Below are positions 28,167-39,431 of a stretch of DNA of 64,000 nt, one piece after another. Origin of the DNA: Helicobacter ganmani (lineage in GTDB: Bacteria; Campylobacterota; Campylobacteria; Campylobacterales; Helicobacteraceae); assembly GCF_003364315.1 (NCBI RefSeq), contig NZ_NXLS01000001.1, positions 62,001 through 126,000 of the forward strand, read 5' to 3'. The first letter of the stretch is position 1. Each line of letters starts with the position of its first letter. The notes below the pieces were generated by a model. It saw nothing but the letters and a program-made list of their open reading frames with translations. It was not told the origin of the DNA and ran no database searches. The position numbers and the translations under genes are program-made.

Positions 28167-28703
28167 ATGAAAGATTTAATTGCAAAACGATATATTAAGG
28201 CATTAGCTAAAACTGCTTCTGAAGCCGAATTAAGAGACATTGCAGAATCTCTAGGGAAACTTGCTGGGGCTTATAAGGTTGCAAAATTTAGAGAAATTGT
28301 AGAATCCCCATATGTTGAACAAAAGAAAAAAACTGAATTTGTTCTGGAAAATATTTTAGATAATGATTTCAATGCAAAATTTGCTAATTTTATTAAAATT
28401 TTAGCAGAACATAAGCGGTTAGATTTATTTGAGGAGCTTTATAGGGAATTAACTTCTTATTTAGCTACTCTAAATAAAGAATACATTGCACAACTTATTG
28501 TGAGTGAGAGCTACGATGAAGTAAAGTTGAAAGAGATTCAAGATAAATTTAGCAAAAAACTTGGTGTTAATCTTTTGTTGAAGCAGCAAATTGTAGCAAA
28601 TGCTGGAATCAGATTAGTAGTGGAAGATTTAGGTGTTGAAGTTTCTTTTTCTCAAGAGAAATTTGCAAGTGATTTAAGAAATCATATTTTAAAAGCATTT
28701 TAA
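28167..28703 (+). CDS. atpH: F0F1 ATP synthase subunit delta
   Basis: Links the stalk to the catalytic head (OSCP-like). The 178-residue protein begins LIAKRYIKALAKTA and has the OSCP-family C-terminal IVANAGIRLVVEDLGVEVSFSQEK. The ATG directly follows the atpF stop codon. Confidence 0.94.
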   Translation: MKDLIAKRYIKALAKTASEAELRDIAESLGKLAGAYKVAKFREIVESPYVEQKKKTEFVLENILDNDFNAKFANFIKILAEHKRLDLFEELYRELTSYLATLNKEYIAQLIVSESYDEVKLKEIQDKFSKKLGVNLLLKQQIVANAGIRLVVEDLGVEVSFSQEKFASDLRNHILKAF

Positions 28704-28722
28704 TTTTAAATAAGGAGTAATA

Positions 28723-30237
28723 GTGGTAGCAAAGTTACAAGCAGATGAAATTAGTTCAATCATCAAAGAAAGAATTGATAATTTTGAACTTGATTTAAAT
28801 ATCGCCGAAACAGGTAAAGTGATTGCGTATGCTGATGGTGTTGCAAAGGTTTATGGACTAAAAAATGCAATGAGCTATGAAATGGTTGAATTTGAAACAG
28901 GCGATAAAGGTTTGGCTTCAAGCTTGGAGGAAGGTAGTGTTGGTGTTGTCGTCTTAGGAGCTGGCAAAGAAATCAAAGAAGGTTCTTCCGTTAAACGTCT
29001 TGGTAAGCTTTTGCGTGTTCCTGTGGGTAATGGACTAATGGGCCGCGTTGTTAATGCTCTTGGTGAGCCAATTGATGGTAAAGGTGCAATTGATACGAAA
29101 GAGTATCGTTTTATGGAAGAAAAAGCACCCGGAATTATGGCTAGAAAATCAGTGCATGAGCCACTCCAAACAGGTTTAAAAGCAATTGATGCACTCGTTC
29201 CAATTGGACGCGGACAAAGAGAGCTAATTATTGGTGATAGACAAACGGGCAAAACAACAGTTGCAATTGATACAATTATTAATCAAAAAGGGCAAGATGT
29301 TGTTTGTATTTATGTTGCAATTGGTCAGAAAGAATCTACAATTGCGCAAGTAGTCAGAAAATTGGAAGAACATGGTGCAATGGAATATACTATTATTGTT
29401 AATGCGCCTGCTTCCGATTCTGCTGCAATGCAATATCTAGCTCCTTATGCTGGTGTAACAATGGGTGAGTATTTTAGAGACAATGGAAGACACGCGTTAA
29501 TTGTTTATGATGATTTAAGTAAGCATGCTGTTGCCTATCGTGAAATGTCTTTGATTCTTAGACGTCCTCCAGGTCGTGAAGCATTCCCCGGTGATGTATT
29601 TTACTTGCACTCAAGATTATTGGAACGTGCAGCAAAAGTGAGTGATGAACTTGGAGCTGGTTCGCTTACTGCATTGCCAATTATTGAAACACAAGCGGGA
29701 GATGTGGCGGCGTATATTCCAACAAATGTTATTTCTATTACAGATGGTCAAATTTTTCTAGAAACAGATTTGTTTAACTCTGGAATTCGTCCTGCAATCA
29801 ATGTCGGTTTATCTGTTTCACGCGTAGGCGGTGCAGCACAGATTAAAGCAACAAAACAAGTTTCAGGAACTTTAAGACTTGATTTGGCTCAATATCGTGA
29901 ATTGCAAGCATTTGCGCAGTTCGCTTCTGATTTAGATGAATCAAGTAGAAAGCAATTGGATAGAGGTCAAAGAATGGTTGAAGTATTGAAACAACCTCCT
30001 TATTCTCCGCTACCAATTGAACGTCAAGTAGTAATTATTTTTGCTGGTGCAAGAGGTTATATGGACGACATTGCAACAGCAAATATTACAAAATTTGAAG
30101 CTGATTTATATCCATTCTTAGAGGCTAAATATCCACAAATTTTTGAAGATATTCGCTCTAAAAAAATGTTAGATAAAGATATTGAAGAAACTCTTTGTAA
30201 AGCATTAGAAGAATTTAAATCTAGTTTTGCGGTGTAA
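28723..30237 (+). CDS. atpA: F0F1 ATP synthase subunit alpha
   Basis: Non-catalytic nucleotide-binding subunit of F1, 504 residues. GTG at 28723 is the start, behind AAGGAG. The P-loop is [41 protein letters not shown] and [20 protein letters not shown] are family signatures. Its codon use shows fewer of the GAATC/GATTC-containing words common elsewhere in the window, in keeping with strong expression. Confidence 0.99.
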   Translation: MVAKLQADEISSIIKERIDNFELDLNIAETGKVIAYADGVAKVYGLKNAMSYEMVEFETGDKGLASSLEEGSVGVVVLGAGKEIKEGSSVKRLGKLLRVPVGNGLMGRVVNALGEPIDGKGAIDTKEYRFMEEKAPGIMARKSVHEPLQTGLKAIDALVPIGRGQRELIIGDRQTGKTTVAIDTIINQKGQDVVCIYVAIGQKESTIAQVVRKLEEHGAMEYTIIVNAPASDSAAMQYLAPYAGVTMGEYFRDNGRHALIVYDDLSKHAVAYREMSLILRRPPGREAFPGDVFYLHSRLLERAAKVSDELGAGSLTALPIIETQAGDVAAYIPTNVISITDGQIFLETDLFNSGIRPAINVGLSVSRVGGAAQIKATKQVSGTLRLDLAQYRELQAFAQFASDLDESSRKQLDRGQRMVEVLKQPPYSPLPIERQVVIIFAGARGYMDDIATANITKFEADLYPFLEAKYPQIFEDIRSKKMLDKDIEETLCKALEEFKSSFAV

Positions 30238-30252
30238 AATAGGGAGTTTGTT

Positions 30253-31140
30253 ATGGGAAACAACCTGAAAGATATTAGAAAACAGATTTCAAGCGTTTTA
30301 AATACTCAAAAAACTACGCGTGCAATGAAGCTTGTTTCTACTTCTAAGCTTAAAAAAGCCGATGAAATGGCGAGACGTTCTAAAATGTATGCAAATAAAA
30401 TTGTAGAGGTCTTGTCAGAAATTAAAGTAAAAGTCGTGAGCGGTGAGAATGTGCAAGATAATCCTTATTTTAGTGCGGGCAATGAAGAATCTAAAATTGT
30501 AGATATTGTGCTAGTTACAGCCGATAAAGGTTTATGTGGTGGATTCAATATTAATACCATTAAAGAAGTGAATCGGATTATTGCAGAGCACAAGGTTAAA
30601 AATATGAAAGTGCGTTTGCGCGTAATTGGTAAAAAAGCAGTAGAGTATTATAAATTTAATGAAATTGAAGTGCTAGATAGTGTGGTGGGTTTGAGTGCTA
30701 CACCGCAATATGCTCAAGCAGCAGAATTTATCAATAAGGCGGTAGCAGATTATCTTAACGGTATTACTTCCAAAGTGATTTTGGTTCATAATGGATTCAA
30801 GAATATGATTTCACAAGAAATGAAAGTTTCTCAACTTTTACCTATTGAGGGTATTGTTCTGACGGAAGAATGCTCTTCTATTTTGGAGGTAGAACCAAAT
30901 GAACAGGAAAACGAGATTCTGCACGAATTGGCAAACAAATATGTAGAGTTTAGTATGTATTATGCACTTGTGGATTCCTTGGCAGCAGAACACAGTGCGC
31001 GCATGCAGGCAATGGATGCGGCAACAAATAATGCAGGAGAGATGGCTAGAACTCTTACAATTGCCTACAATAAAGCAAGACAACAAGCAATTACGACAGA
31101 GTTAGTTGAAATTAATACTGGCGTTGAGTCAATGAAATAA
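30253..31140 (+). CDS. atpG: F0F1 ATP synthase subunit gamma
   Basis: Central-stalk rotor subunit, 295 residues. The N-terminal DIRKQISSVLNTQKTTRAMKLVSTSKLKKA and C-terminal MQAMDAATNNAGEMARTLTIAYNKARQQAITTELVEI helices, which form the rotor coiled coil, are clear. It lies 15 bases after atpA with its own GGAG site. Confidence 0.98.
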   Translation: MGNNLKDIRKQISSVLNTQKTTRAMKLVSTSKLKKADEMARRSKMYANKIVEVLSEIKVKVVSGENVQDNPYFSAGNEESKIVDIVLVTADKGLCGGFNINTIKEVNRIIAEHKVKNMKVRLRVIGKKAVEYYKFNEIEVLDSVVGLSATPQYAQAAEFINKAVADYLNGITSKVILVHNGFKNMISQEMKVSQLLPIEGIVLTEECSSILEVEPNEQENEILHELANKYVEFSMYYALVDSLAAEHSARMQAMDAATNNAGEMARTLTIAYNKARQQAITTELVEINTGVESMK

Positions 31141-31152
31141 GGAGTATATTAA

Positions 31153-32568
<1,416 letters not shown>

Positions 32569-32577
32569 GGAGCTTTG

Positions 32578-32970
32578 ATGGAAACCTTAAAATTAGATAT
32601 TGTAACTCCAGAGGGCAAGATTTTTTCCAATGATGTCAAAAGCGTTACACTCCCCGGTAGTGAGGGAGAGTTTGGCGTTTTACCCGGACACGTTGGAGTT
32701 GTAACTACACTTAGTGCGGGTGTAATTGAAATTGAAAAGAAAGACAATAAAAAAGAAATTGTTGCGATTAATTGGGGTTATGCAAAGGTAGATGAAAAAA
32801 GTGTTGATGTCTTAGTTGAAGGGGCGGTAGATATTAACGGAAACAGTGAAGGTGAAATTGCGCAAGCAATTGCAAATGCGAAAAAACTCTTGGAAGAATC
32901 AACAGACAATAATGTTGCAGTTTCAATGGTAGTTTCTCGCATTGAAAATACTGCAAAGAGTTCTCTGTGA
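32578..32970 (+). CDS. atpC: F0F1 ATP synthase subunit epsilon
   Basis: Rotor subunit that modulates ATPase activity. ATG at 32578, 5 bases after AAGGAG, gives 130 residues; a TTG one codon earlier is an alternative. The beta-sandwich domain (LDIVTPEGKIFSNDVKSVTLPGSEGEFGVLPGHVGVVT) is clear and a short C-terminal helical part follows. Its stop overlaps the tolQ GTG by 4 bases, joining the ATP synthase and Tol-Pal genes. Confidence 0.95.
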   Translation: METLKLDIVTPEGKIFSNDVKSVTLPGSEGEFGVLPGHVGVVTTLSAGVIEIEKKDNKKEIVAINWGYAKVDEKSVDVLVEGAVDINGNSEGEIAQAIANAKKLLEESTDNNVAVSMVVSRIENTAKSSL

Positions 32971-33539
32971 ATCTAACCACTTTGCTAAGTGACTATGGTG
33001 TTACAGCCATAGTTGTTTTGGTTTGGCTCTCTTTATATTTTATCTTAGTGGTTTGGACTTTTGTTTATCGTTATCTTGTGCTAAATATAGCATTAAATAA
33101 TGAAAAAAAATGTCTTGAAGTTTTATTGAGTGGGCGCAATGCCTTACCAAAAAATTCGCTTTTGGGTTCTAATCTCATCGGTATTGATAAAAAACTAACA
33201 GAACCAATGTTGCAATATTCGCTTGACAAAGCCATTAAAGACGCAACGATTGGTTTAACCTTTCTTGGAATCGTAGCTTCTACTGCGCCTTTTATTGGAT
33301 TATTTGGCACAGTGGTTGAAATTTTAGAAGCTTTTTCTAAGCTAGGAACAAACTCCAAAGCGACTTTAGATGTGATAGCCCCAGTAATTTCTAAAGCACT
33401 TGTTGCAACTGCTGCTGGGATTCTGACTGCAGTTCCAGCTTATTCTTTTAATTTATTTTTAAAACGCAAAGTCTTTGAATTGAACACTTATTTGCAATTA
33501 CAGATTAATGTATTAATCTCTCCAAAAACAAATTTATAA
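32967..33539 (+). CDS. tolQ: TolQ/ExbB-type proton channel protein
   Basis: Inner-membrane component of the Tol-Pal motor, 190 residues. The start is GTG at 32967, overlapping atpC by 4 bases. One N-terminal TM (about 10-35) is followed by a cytoplasmic loop and two TMs around GLTFLGIVASTAPFIGLFGTVVEILEAF and VISKALVATAAGILTAVPAYSFNLF, the MotA/TolQ/ExbB signature. The neighbouring tolR, tolA, tolB and pal make TolQ more likely than ExbB, although H. pylori homologues have been annotated exbB. Confidence 0.9.
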   Translation: MNLTTLLSDYGVTAIVVLVWLSLYFILVVWTFVYRYLVLNIALNNEKKCLEVLLSGRNALPKNSLLGSNLIGIDKKLTEPMLQYSLDKAIKDATIGLTFLGIVASTAPFIGLFGTVVEILEAFSKLGTNSKATLDVIAPVISKALVATAAGILTAVPAYSFNLFLKRKVFELNTYLQLQINVLISPKTNL

Positions 33540-33555
33540 ACTTATAGGGCAAGAA

Positions 33556-33954
33556 GTGAAAACACATTATAATTGGGACGAGACGCCAGATTTAAATATT
33601 ACACCATTGGTAGATATTATGCTTGTGCTCTTGGCTATTCTTATGGTAACCGCTCCTGTGATTGTTTATCAAGAAGAGATTGCTTTGCCGCAGGGCTCAA
33701 AAAGTGCAAAGATGCAAGAAGATTCCAAAATTGAAATTCGTATGGATTTGAAACGTAATATTTATCTTAAAGATGATATTTTGACTTTTGATAGTTTTCC
33801 AGATGCATTTATTATGTTTGCAAATGCCTATGATAAGAATACACAAGTTTATATTAGAGCGGATAAGAATCTTAAATATGATGATGTTATCTATGTATTA
33901 AAAATTGCAAAACAAACAGGCTTTACAAGGGTTTCACTCGTTACTGATGGCTAG
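33556..33954 (+). CDS. tolR: TolR/ExbD-type protein
   Basis: Partner of TolQ, 132 residues, with GTG start at 33556. A single TM near the N-terminus follows PDLNITPLVDIMLVLLAILMVTAPV, which carries the proton-path Asp found in TolR/ExbD; the periplasmic domain ends VLKIAKQTGFTRVSLVTDG. It overlaps tolA by 8 bases. Confidence 0.9.
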   Translation: MKTHYNWDETPDLNITPLVDIMLVLLAILMVTAPVIVYQEEIALPQGSKSAKMQEDSKIEIRMDLKRNIYLKDDILTFDSFPDAFIMFANAYDKNTQVYIRADKNLKYDDVIYVLKIAKQTGFTRVSLVTDG

Positions 33955-34687
33955 AATCATTTTATTTTTTGGAAGCGGTGGAATCGCTATTTTCAGCTAT
34001 GCGTTGATAATTGTATTCTTGATATGGCAGTTTAGCGTAGTGCAAAAATCGCCTAAAGCTTATGCTGCTTACAAAGAAACAACTTTTAGCATTGATTTAA
34101 TTGAAGAGACAAAGCCAAAGCCTACTATCAAAGTTGCTCAAAAAAAAGTTGAAAAAAAAGTTGAAAATATTCCAATCAAAAAAGAAAGTGCCTCTAGGAG
34201 TGCAAATGTTGGTGTAGGGATTAATGAACTTTTTAAACAAGTGGATTCCAAAATGCCTGTTAAAAAGGAATCATTGAAACCTCAAAGTCAAAATGACAAA
34301 GTTGCAAAAAAGAAAAAGGCAAATGAAACTTCTCAAAGTGAAGAATTAAGTAATGAGCTAGAAAAGATTATGTCCAACCTAGATACTCAAAAAACTTTAA
34401 GTTTTGTTACTCCTAAGGGTGAATATGATGCGTTTTATGCTAAAGTTCAGGAAATTTTGGCACAGAATTGGAATCCCATTCGCACTTTGCAAGAGCATAA
34501 GGCAGAAGTGCAAATCACCATTAATTCGCTAGGGCAATTTTCTTATTCTATTATTCAATTATCTGGGAATTTAGATTTTGATAAAGCATTGCAAGAGTTT
34601 TTGGATATAATGCGCACGCAAGAATTTCCACGCTTTGAAGGTGGAGCTCAAACCAAAATAATGGTAACTTTTAAAACCGAGGTGTAA
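33947..34687 (+). CDS. tolA: TolA/TonB-like energy-transducing protein
   Basis: ATG at 33947 (246 residues) gives MARIILFFGSGG..., placing one TM at about 10-32. A Lys-rich linker (about 55-150; KVAQKKVEKKVEN and similar) precedes a C-terminal domain with YDAFYAKVQEILAQNWNP and VQITINSLGQFSYSIIQLSGNLDFDKALQEFL, the TolA/TonB C-terminal pattern. Between tolR and tolB, TolA is the best reading. An in-frame start at 33905 would lie within tolR and is unlikely. Confidence 0.85.
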   Translation: MARIILFFGSGGIAIFSYALIIVFLIWQFSVVQKSPKAYAAYKETTFSIDLIEETKPKPTIKVAQKKVEKKVENIPIKKESASRSANVGVGINELFKQVDSKMPVKKESLKPQSQNDKVAKKKKANETSQSEELSNELEKIMSNLDTQKTLSFVTPKGEYDAFYAKVQEILAQNWNPIRTLQEHKAEVQITINSLGQFSYSIIQLSGNLDFDKALQEFLDIMRTQEFPRFEGGAQTKIMVTFKTEV

Positions 34688-34688
34688 G

Positions 34689-35966
34689 ATGAAAAAAATC
34701 TATCTTTTATTGTTTTGTATCAGTTTTGCGTTTGCAGAACCGATTGATGCAACACTAGAAGTTGTAAAGAAGTTTGGGAATCTCCCTAATATTTTAGTTC
34801 AAAATACAGGCAAGGATTATTCGCAAAGGGAATATAGTCAAAGAATCTTTAAAATGTTGATTGCGGATTTAAAGGTTACGGGACATTTTGCCACACAGGA
34901 ATCCCCAGAAGTTGTTTCTAGTGCAATGGTGCTTAATTTTGACGAATATCGTAAAAGCAAAATTGACCTCATTGCGCGCGTAAATGCAGAAATAACTAAA
35001 GAAAATTTGGAGGCAAGATTACAACTTTATGACGCAAATACAGGTTTGTTGGCTCTAAGTAAAGAATACAGAAGTGCAAATGCAGAATCTTATCCTTTTT
35101 TAGCGCATAAAATGGCGATTGATATTAATGACTATATTAAAGCTCCAAAAGTAGATTGGATGGAAAGAATGGTGATTTTGTCGCATTATACTAAGCCCGG
35201 AGAAAGTGAGATTCTAACTAGTGATTACACGCTTACCTACAAGAAACAATTAATTAGCGGAGGATTAAATATTTTTCCTAAATGGGCAAATGAATCACAA
35301 ACTGCTTTTTATTACACAAAATACCTAGATAAGCCTACACTTTTTAAATTTGATTTAACTAATGGACAAAATCATAAAATTTTAGAAAGCAATGGTATGT
35401 TGGTTGCTTCAGATGTTAGTAGCGATTCTACTAAATTGCTTCTCACAATGGCTCCAGACGAACAAGCGGATATTTTTCTTTATGATGTGCCAAGCAAACA
35501 AATTACCAAGCTTACGAAATACAGCGGTATTGATGTGAGTGGAAATTTCATAGAAGATGAAAAACGGGTGATGTTTATTTCTGACAGATTGGGTTACCCC
35601 AATGTTTTTGCGATTCCACTTAGCGGAGAGGTGAGCGGAGCAGTAGAGCAAATGGTTTATCATGGACGCAATAATAATGCAGCAAGTGCGTATGGTAATT
35701 ACATTGTTTATTCTAGTCGCGAAACAAGTGATGAGTTTAACCGCAATACTTTTAATCTCTATTTAGTTTCTACAAAAAGCGATTTTATTCGTCGTTTAAG
35801 CGCAAATGGAGTGAATCAGTTGCCACGTTTTTCTAAAGATGGCGAAACAATTATGTATATCAAACACGAAGGAAATCAAAGCGCATTGGGCATTATCCGT
35901 TTAAATTACAATAAGACTTTACTTTTCCCACTAAGTGGCAGCACGATTCAATCTATGGATTGGTAA
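34689..35966 (+). CDS. tolB: Tol-Pal system beta-propeller protein TolB
   Basis: Periplasmic propeller protein, 425 residues, with a signal peptide (LLLFCISFAFA-EP). An N-terminal alpha/beta domain (about 20-150) is followed by TolB/WD40-like blades with recurring FPKWANESQTAFYYT, SSDSTKLLLTMAPDEQADIFLYD, EDEKRVMFISDRLGYPNVFAI and RFSKDGETIMYI. It starts 1 base after tolA. Confidence 0.95.
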   Translation: MKKIYLLLFCISFAFAEPIDATLEVVKKFGNLPNILVQNTGKDYSQREYSQRIFKMLIADLKVTGHFATQESPEVVSSAMVLNFDEYRKSKIDLIARVNAEITKENLEARLQLYDANTGLLALSKEYRSANAESYPFLAHKMAIDINDYIKAPKVDWMERMVILSHYTKPGESEILTSDYTLTYKKQLISGGLNIFPKWANESQTAFYYTKYLDKPTLFKFDLTNGQNHKILESNGMLVASDVSSDSTKLLLTMAPDEQADIFLYDVPSKQITKLTKYSGIDVSGNFIEDEKRVMFISDRLGYPNVFAIPLSGEVSGAVEQMVYHGRNNNAASAYGNYIVYSSRETSDEFNRNTFNLYLVSTKSDFIRRLSANGVNQLPRFSKDGETIMYIKHEGNQSALGIIRLNYNKTLLFPLSGSTIQSMDW

Positions 35967-36000
35967 AGAAAAGTTTTATATTAAATTACATTTTTTTTGG

Positions 36001-36006
36001 TATAAT
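36001..36006 (+). promoter_or_regulatory. -10 element of pal
   Basis: GGTATAATTTTG with TATAAT at 36001-36006, preceded by a T8 run, lies 33 bases before the pal ATG in the 72-base gap after tolB. This suggests an internal promoter for pal-cpoB in the Tol-Pal operon. Confidence 0.6.
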
Positions 36007-36038
36007 TTTGCGTTTTTAATTAAAATCAGGGAGCAGAA

Positions 36039-36563
36039 ATGAAAAAATTTCTAGTTTTAGGCTCATTAGCAGCCGCATTATTGGTAACGGGTTGTAGCAA
36101 CAAAAGCAATGTAGAATCTGACGCGAATGTTCAGAATGGCAGATATTATGGAAGTGATGGAAGTGGCTATGATTACAATAGAGACAATTTTGTAAATCTT
36201 GAAGAGAGAATTAACTATGTAGAAGATGGCTTGAGAAATGTGTTTTTCAATTTTGATCAATTCACAATACGTCCAGATATGCAAGCAGTGGTAGAAAGAG
36301 ATGCTAAAATATTAACTTCTATTTCAGCAGGAACATTGAGTGTTAGAGTTGAAGGAAATACAGACGAATGGGGAACTGATGAATACAATTATGCGTTAGG
36401 ACTTAAAAGAGCAGTTGCTGTGAAAAATGCACTAGTTTCTCAAGGAGTTGAAGCAAGCAAAACTACACTTGTAAGTTATGGCGAAAGTAAGCCGACTTGC
36501 ACCGCTAAAACAAGAGAGTGCTGGGCTGAAAATAGAAAAGTAACTTTTAAAATGTTGCCATAG
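36039..36563 (+). CDS. pal: Peptidoglycan-associated lipoprotein Pal
   Basis: Outer-membrane lipoprotein that binds peptidoglycan. The lipobox LLVTGC gives C19; a Tyr/Gly/Ser/Asn-rich linker follows (about 35-55). The OmpA-like domain includes VFFNFDQFTIRPDMQAVV, VRVEGNTDEWGTDEYNYALGLKRA and TLVSYGESKPTC, the peptidoglycan-binding signature. The 174-residue length matches H. pylori Omp18/PalA. Confidence 0.96.
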   Translation: MKKFLVLGSLAAALLVTGCSNKSNVESDANVQNGRYYGSDGSGYDYNRDNFVNLEERINYVEDGLRNVFFNFDQFTIRPDMQAVVERDAKILTSISAGTLSVRVEGNTDEWGTDEYNYALGLKRAVAVKNALVSQGVEASKTTLVSYGESKPTCTAKTRECWAENRKVTFKMLP

Positions 36564-36569
36564 GGTCTT

Positions 36570-37667
36570 ATGTTGCAAAAATTAATTGCCTCAAGCTTAT
36601 TTCTTGCAAGTTTGTTGCTCGGGCAAGAACCATCAGCTTTTAATGCTGGTGGTAGCACATCGCCAAAGAGCGAATCTCAAATCATTAATGAAAAACTTTT
36701 TAATCTTTCTAATAGAGTTCAGGTGGTAGAAGAATCTCAAGAGGGCTTAAAAAGTATTTTTGAAGGGCAAATACAAAGAATACAGAATCTTACTGGCAAA
36801 ATTGCTTTAGTTCAAGGTGAAAGCAATGCCACATCTATGGATATTAAAAAGCACGTGGATTCTAATTTTGCATTGCAAAATGAAAATATTGATAAATTAA
36901 AAAATAGTATTTCTGCATTGGGTGCTTTGATTCAAAAGACAAATACGCAAATGCAAAACGAAATTGACGCGTTAAAAGGACAAATTGCTGCTTTAGAAAA
37001 AAATAATTCAGTCAAGGAATCCCAAGTCAGTCGTTCTACACCCAAAGAGGCATTAAAGGAAGCTTCAGAAGATTCCAAAGAAGTGGCTACAACGAATGCA
37101 AAAATCAATGCAGTGATTGCAAATTTGGAAAGTAATAGCACGCAAGTAAAGCCTTTGGAAACAGAAAATATTCAAGAAAATAATGCAACCAAAGCACAAA
37201 ATTCTGAAATAAGTGTTAAGGAGCAAAAGCCCAAATCCGAACAAATTCAAAAGGACACAAAAGAAACTAAACCTCAAGAAAATAAAGAATCTAAAACAGA
37301 TTTAAAAAATAAAAAATTGTCGGAAGTTTTCAAAGAGGGTGAAGAGTTTGTCAAAAGCAAAGATTATGAATCAGCCGAGGAATATTTGCAATTTGCTATT
37401 AAAGGCAATTACAAACCTGCGCGTGGAAATTATCTGCTGGGGGAAGTTGCCTTTGCACAAAAGCGGTATGAGGACGCAATTTATTACTATAAAACAAGTG
37501 CTACGCGCTATGATAAAGCAGATTATATGCCTCGTTTAATGTTGAATAGTGCAAAATCATTTAATGCAATCAAGGAAAAAGAAAATGCGAAACGTTTTTT
37601 AGAGACACTCATTTCTCTTTATCCAAATTCTAGTGAAGCCAAAGAAGCTAAAAAACTTCTAAAATAA
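36570..37667 (+). CDS. cpoB: Cell division coordinator CpoB-like TPR protein
   Basis: A 365-residue periplasmic protein with a signal peptide (LIASSLFLASLLLGQ). It has an N-terminal coiled coil (about 35-135; trimeric in the family), a long Lys/Glu/Asn/Ser/Gln-rich linker (about 135-245) and C-terminal TPR repeats (FKEGEEFVKSKDYESAEEYLQFAIKG..., RYEDAIYYYKTSATRYD...). Position after pal fits CpoB/YbgF. The disordered linker is longer than in E. coli. Confidence 0.88.
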   Translation: MLQKLIASSLFLASLLLGQEPSAFNAGGSTSPKSESQIINEKLFNLSNRVQVVEESQEGLKSIFEGQIQRIQNLTGKIALVQGESNATSMDIKKHVDSNFALQNENIDKLKNSISALGALIQKTNTQMQNEIDALKGQIAALEKNNSVKESQVSRSTPKEALKEASEDSKEVATTNAKINAVIANLESNSTQVKPLETENIQENNATKAQNSEISVKEQKPKSEQIQKDTKETKPQENKESKTDLKNKKLSEVFKEGEEFVKSKDYESAEEYLQFAIKGNYKPARGNYLLGEVAFAQKRYEDAIYYYKTSATRYDKADYMPRLMLNSAKSFNAIKEKENAKRFLETLISLYPNSSEAKEAKKLLK

Positions 37668-37696
37668 TCCAATTTATCTAAAAATCAGGAGAAAAA

Positions 37697-38209
37697 ATGA
37701 TAGAAAATAATCAGGTTGTTAGTATTGAATATGAAGTAAAAGAAAATGGGACAGATAGTGTTTTAGATTCCAATATTGGTGGTAAGCCATTGGAATTTAT
37801 TATGGGTGCAGGAGAAATTATCAAGGGATTAGAGGAAGCAATTGCTCAAATGTCTGTTGGCGACAAACAAGAAGTGATTGTTGCTCCAGCCAATGCTTAT
37901 GGCGAGTATTTTTCTAATTATGTCCAAGAAGTTCCAAGAGACCAATTTGTTGGGATTGATTTGCAACAAGGAATGACTTTATTTGGTCAAGGTGAAAATG
38001 GTGAAACAGCTCAAGTGATTGTAAAAGATTTCAACGATGAAATGGTAATTATAGATTATAATCACCCCTTAGCAGGCAAGGAGTTGCATTTTGTTGTTAC
38101 GATTTTGGATTCTCGTGAAGCAACGGAAAAAGAATTAACTTGTGGCTTGCATCATCAAGAGCATCATCATAGCGATGGTGGATGTTGCGGTAGTTGTGGT
38201 TGCCATTAG
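37697..38209 (+). CDS. slyD: FKBP-type peptidyl-prolyl isomerase SlyD
   Basis: Proline isomerase and nickel-handling chaperone, 170 residues. FKBP motifs (VVSIEYEVKENGTDSVLDSN, PLEFIMGAGEIIKGLEEAI) surround an IF domain. The C-terminal tail LHHQEHHHSDGGCCGSCGCH is the His/Cys metal-binding segment, relevant to hydrogenase or urease nickel supply in helicobacters. It is the last gene of the syntenic block. Confidence 0.95.
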   Translation: MIENNQVVSIEYEVKENGTDSVLDSNIGGKPLEFIMGAGEIIKGLEEAIAQMSVGDKQEVIVAPANAYGEYFSNYVQEVPRDQFVGIDLQQGMTLFGQGENGETAQVIVKDFNDEMVIIDYNHPLAGKELHFVVTILDSREATEKELTCGLHHQEHHHSDGGCCGSCGCH

Positions 38210-38231
38210 ATTCGCAATTGCATAAGTTATT

Positions 38232-39410
38232 ATGAATCTTTCTTTTGCTTCTACGCATTCTCCAATTGGATTTTATTTTAAGCAAAGCCCTCGTGATTTT
38301 GTCGTAGAAGAAATCCCTCTCTATTCCTTTGGTGGAGAGGGTGCGCATTTGATTTTGAAAATACGCAAAAAATCCCTAACGACTTTTGAAATGTTAAAGA
38401 TTCTTTCTGCGCATTTAGGCATTAAAGAAAGTGAAATAGGCTATGCAGGACTAAAAGATAAAAATGCTTTGAGCATTCAATATATTAGCTTACCTAGACA
38501 TTTGGCAGCACCTAAAATAGAATCTTTCAGCCATTCAAACATTAAAATTTTAAGTGCAACTTATCACAACAACAAAATAAAACTTGGACATTTAAAAGGG
38601 AATCAATTTTTCATTCGCATCAAAAAACTTAATTCTTTTAATGCGCAAAAAATCCTAGAAGTATGCAGTAGAGTGGCGCAGGTTGGAATCCCAAACTACT
38701 TCAGTTATCAACGTTTTGGAAAAGAGAGTGATAATTATCGGCTAGGTTTGGAAATAATAGAGGGAAAGCGCAAGATTCGCAATAAAAAAATACAAAACTT
38801 TCTTATTAGTGCTTACCAAAGTTATCTTTTTAATCAATGGCTTTCTTTGCGTATTGATATTTCTCATCTGATTGCGACTACCGCTCCAAATTTACTATCT
38901 AAGGCATTGAAGTTTTATCTTTCTTGCGATGAGATTCCATTGGAGTTTCACGATATTGCTTATTGTAAAATGCTTCAAAAACAGCCCCATTTTTTTAAAA
39001 TATTTTATGGGGATTTTTTGTGCCATTATCCTTTTGGAAAAAATTTTATTTTAGATGAAACAAGTGATTTAATTGCAGAATCGGGACGTTTTATGCGTAA
39101 GGAAACTGCAATTACAGGACTTTTAAGTGGCAAAAAAACAAAAGTAAGTGAAAAGGAAGCGGGATTTTTGGAGTCTAAATTTTTGGATTCTAGAATTAAA
39201 AGTGTAGGTCAGAGACGTTATGCGTGGATTTTCCCGGAAAATTTAAGCTTTTATTATAAAGAACAAGAAGCACAAGGGGAGATGAATTTTTTCTTGCCCA
39301 AAGGAGCGTATGCTACGAATTTATTACGAGAAATCGCACATCGTGAGATTATAGAAGAGACAAAAGAGGAGTTGGAATCTTGCGAAAATGAAATTTTATT
39401 TGGCGATTGA
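38232..39410 (+). CDS. truD: tRNA pseudouridine(13) synthase TruD
   Basis: Isomerises U13 in tRNA-Glu. The 392-residue protein has the N-terminal FKQSPRDFVVEEIPLY, catalytic GYAGLKDKNALSIQYISLP (Asp of GLKDK), NYFSYQRFG and C-terminal FFLPKGAYATNLLREI, all TruD signatures. It lies 22 bases after slyD with no clear separate promoter. Confidence 0.95.
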   Translation: MNLSFASTHSPIGFYFKQSPRDFVVEEIPLYSFGGEGAHLILKIRKKSLTTFEMLKILSAHLGIKESEIGYAGLKDKNALSIQYISLPRHLAAPKIESFSHSNIKILSATYHNNKIKLGHLKGNQFFIRIKKLNSFNAQKILEVCSRVAQVGIPNYFSYQRFGKESDNYRLGLEIIEGKRKIRNKKIQNFLISAYQSYLFNQWLSLRIDISHLIATTAPNLLSKALKFYLSCDEIPLEFHDIAYCKMLQKQPHFFKIFYGDFLCHYPFGKNFILDETSDLIAESGRFMRKETAITGLLSGKKTKVSEKEAGFLESKFLDSRIKSVGQRRYAWIFPENLSFYYKEQEAQGEMNFFLPKGAYATNLLREIAHREIIEETKEELESCENEILFGD

Positions 39411-39431
39411 AAAATTATTACAAGGAATCAA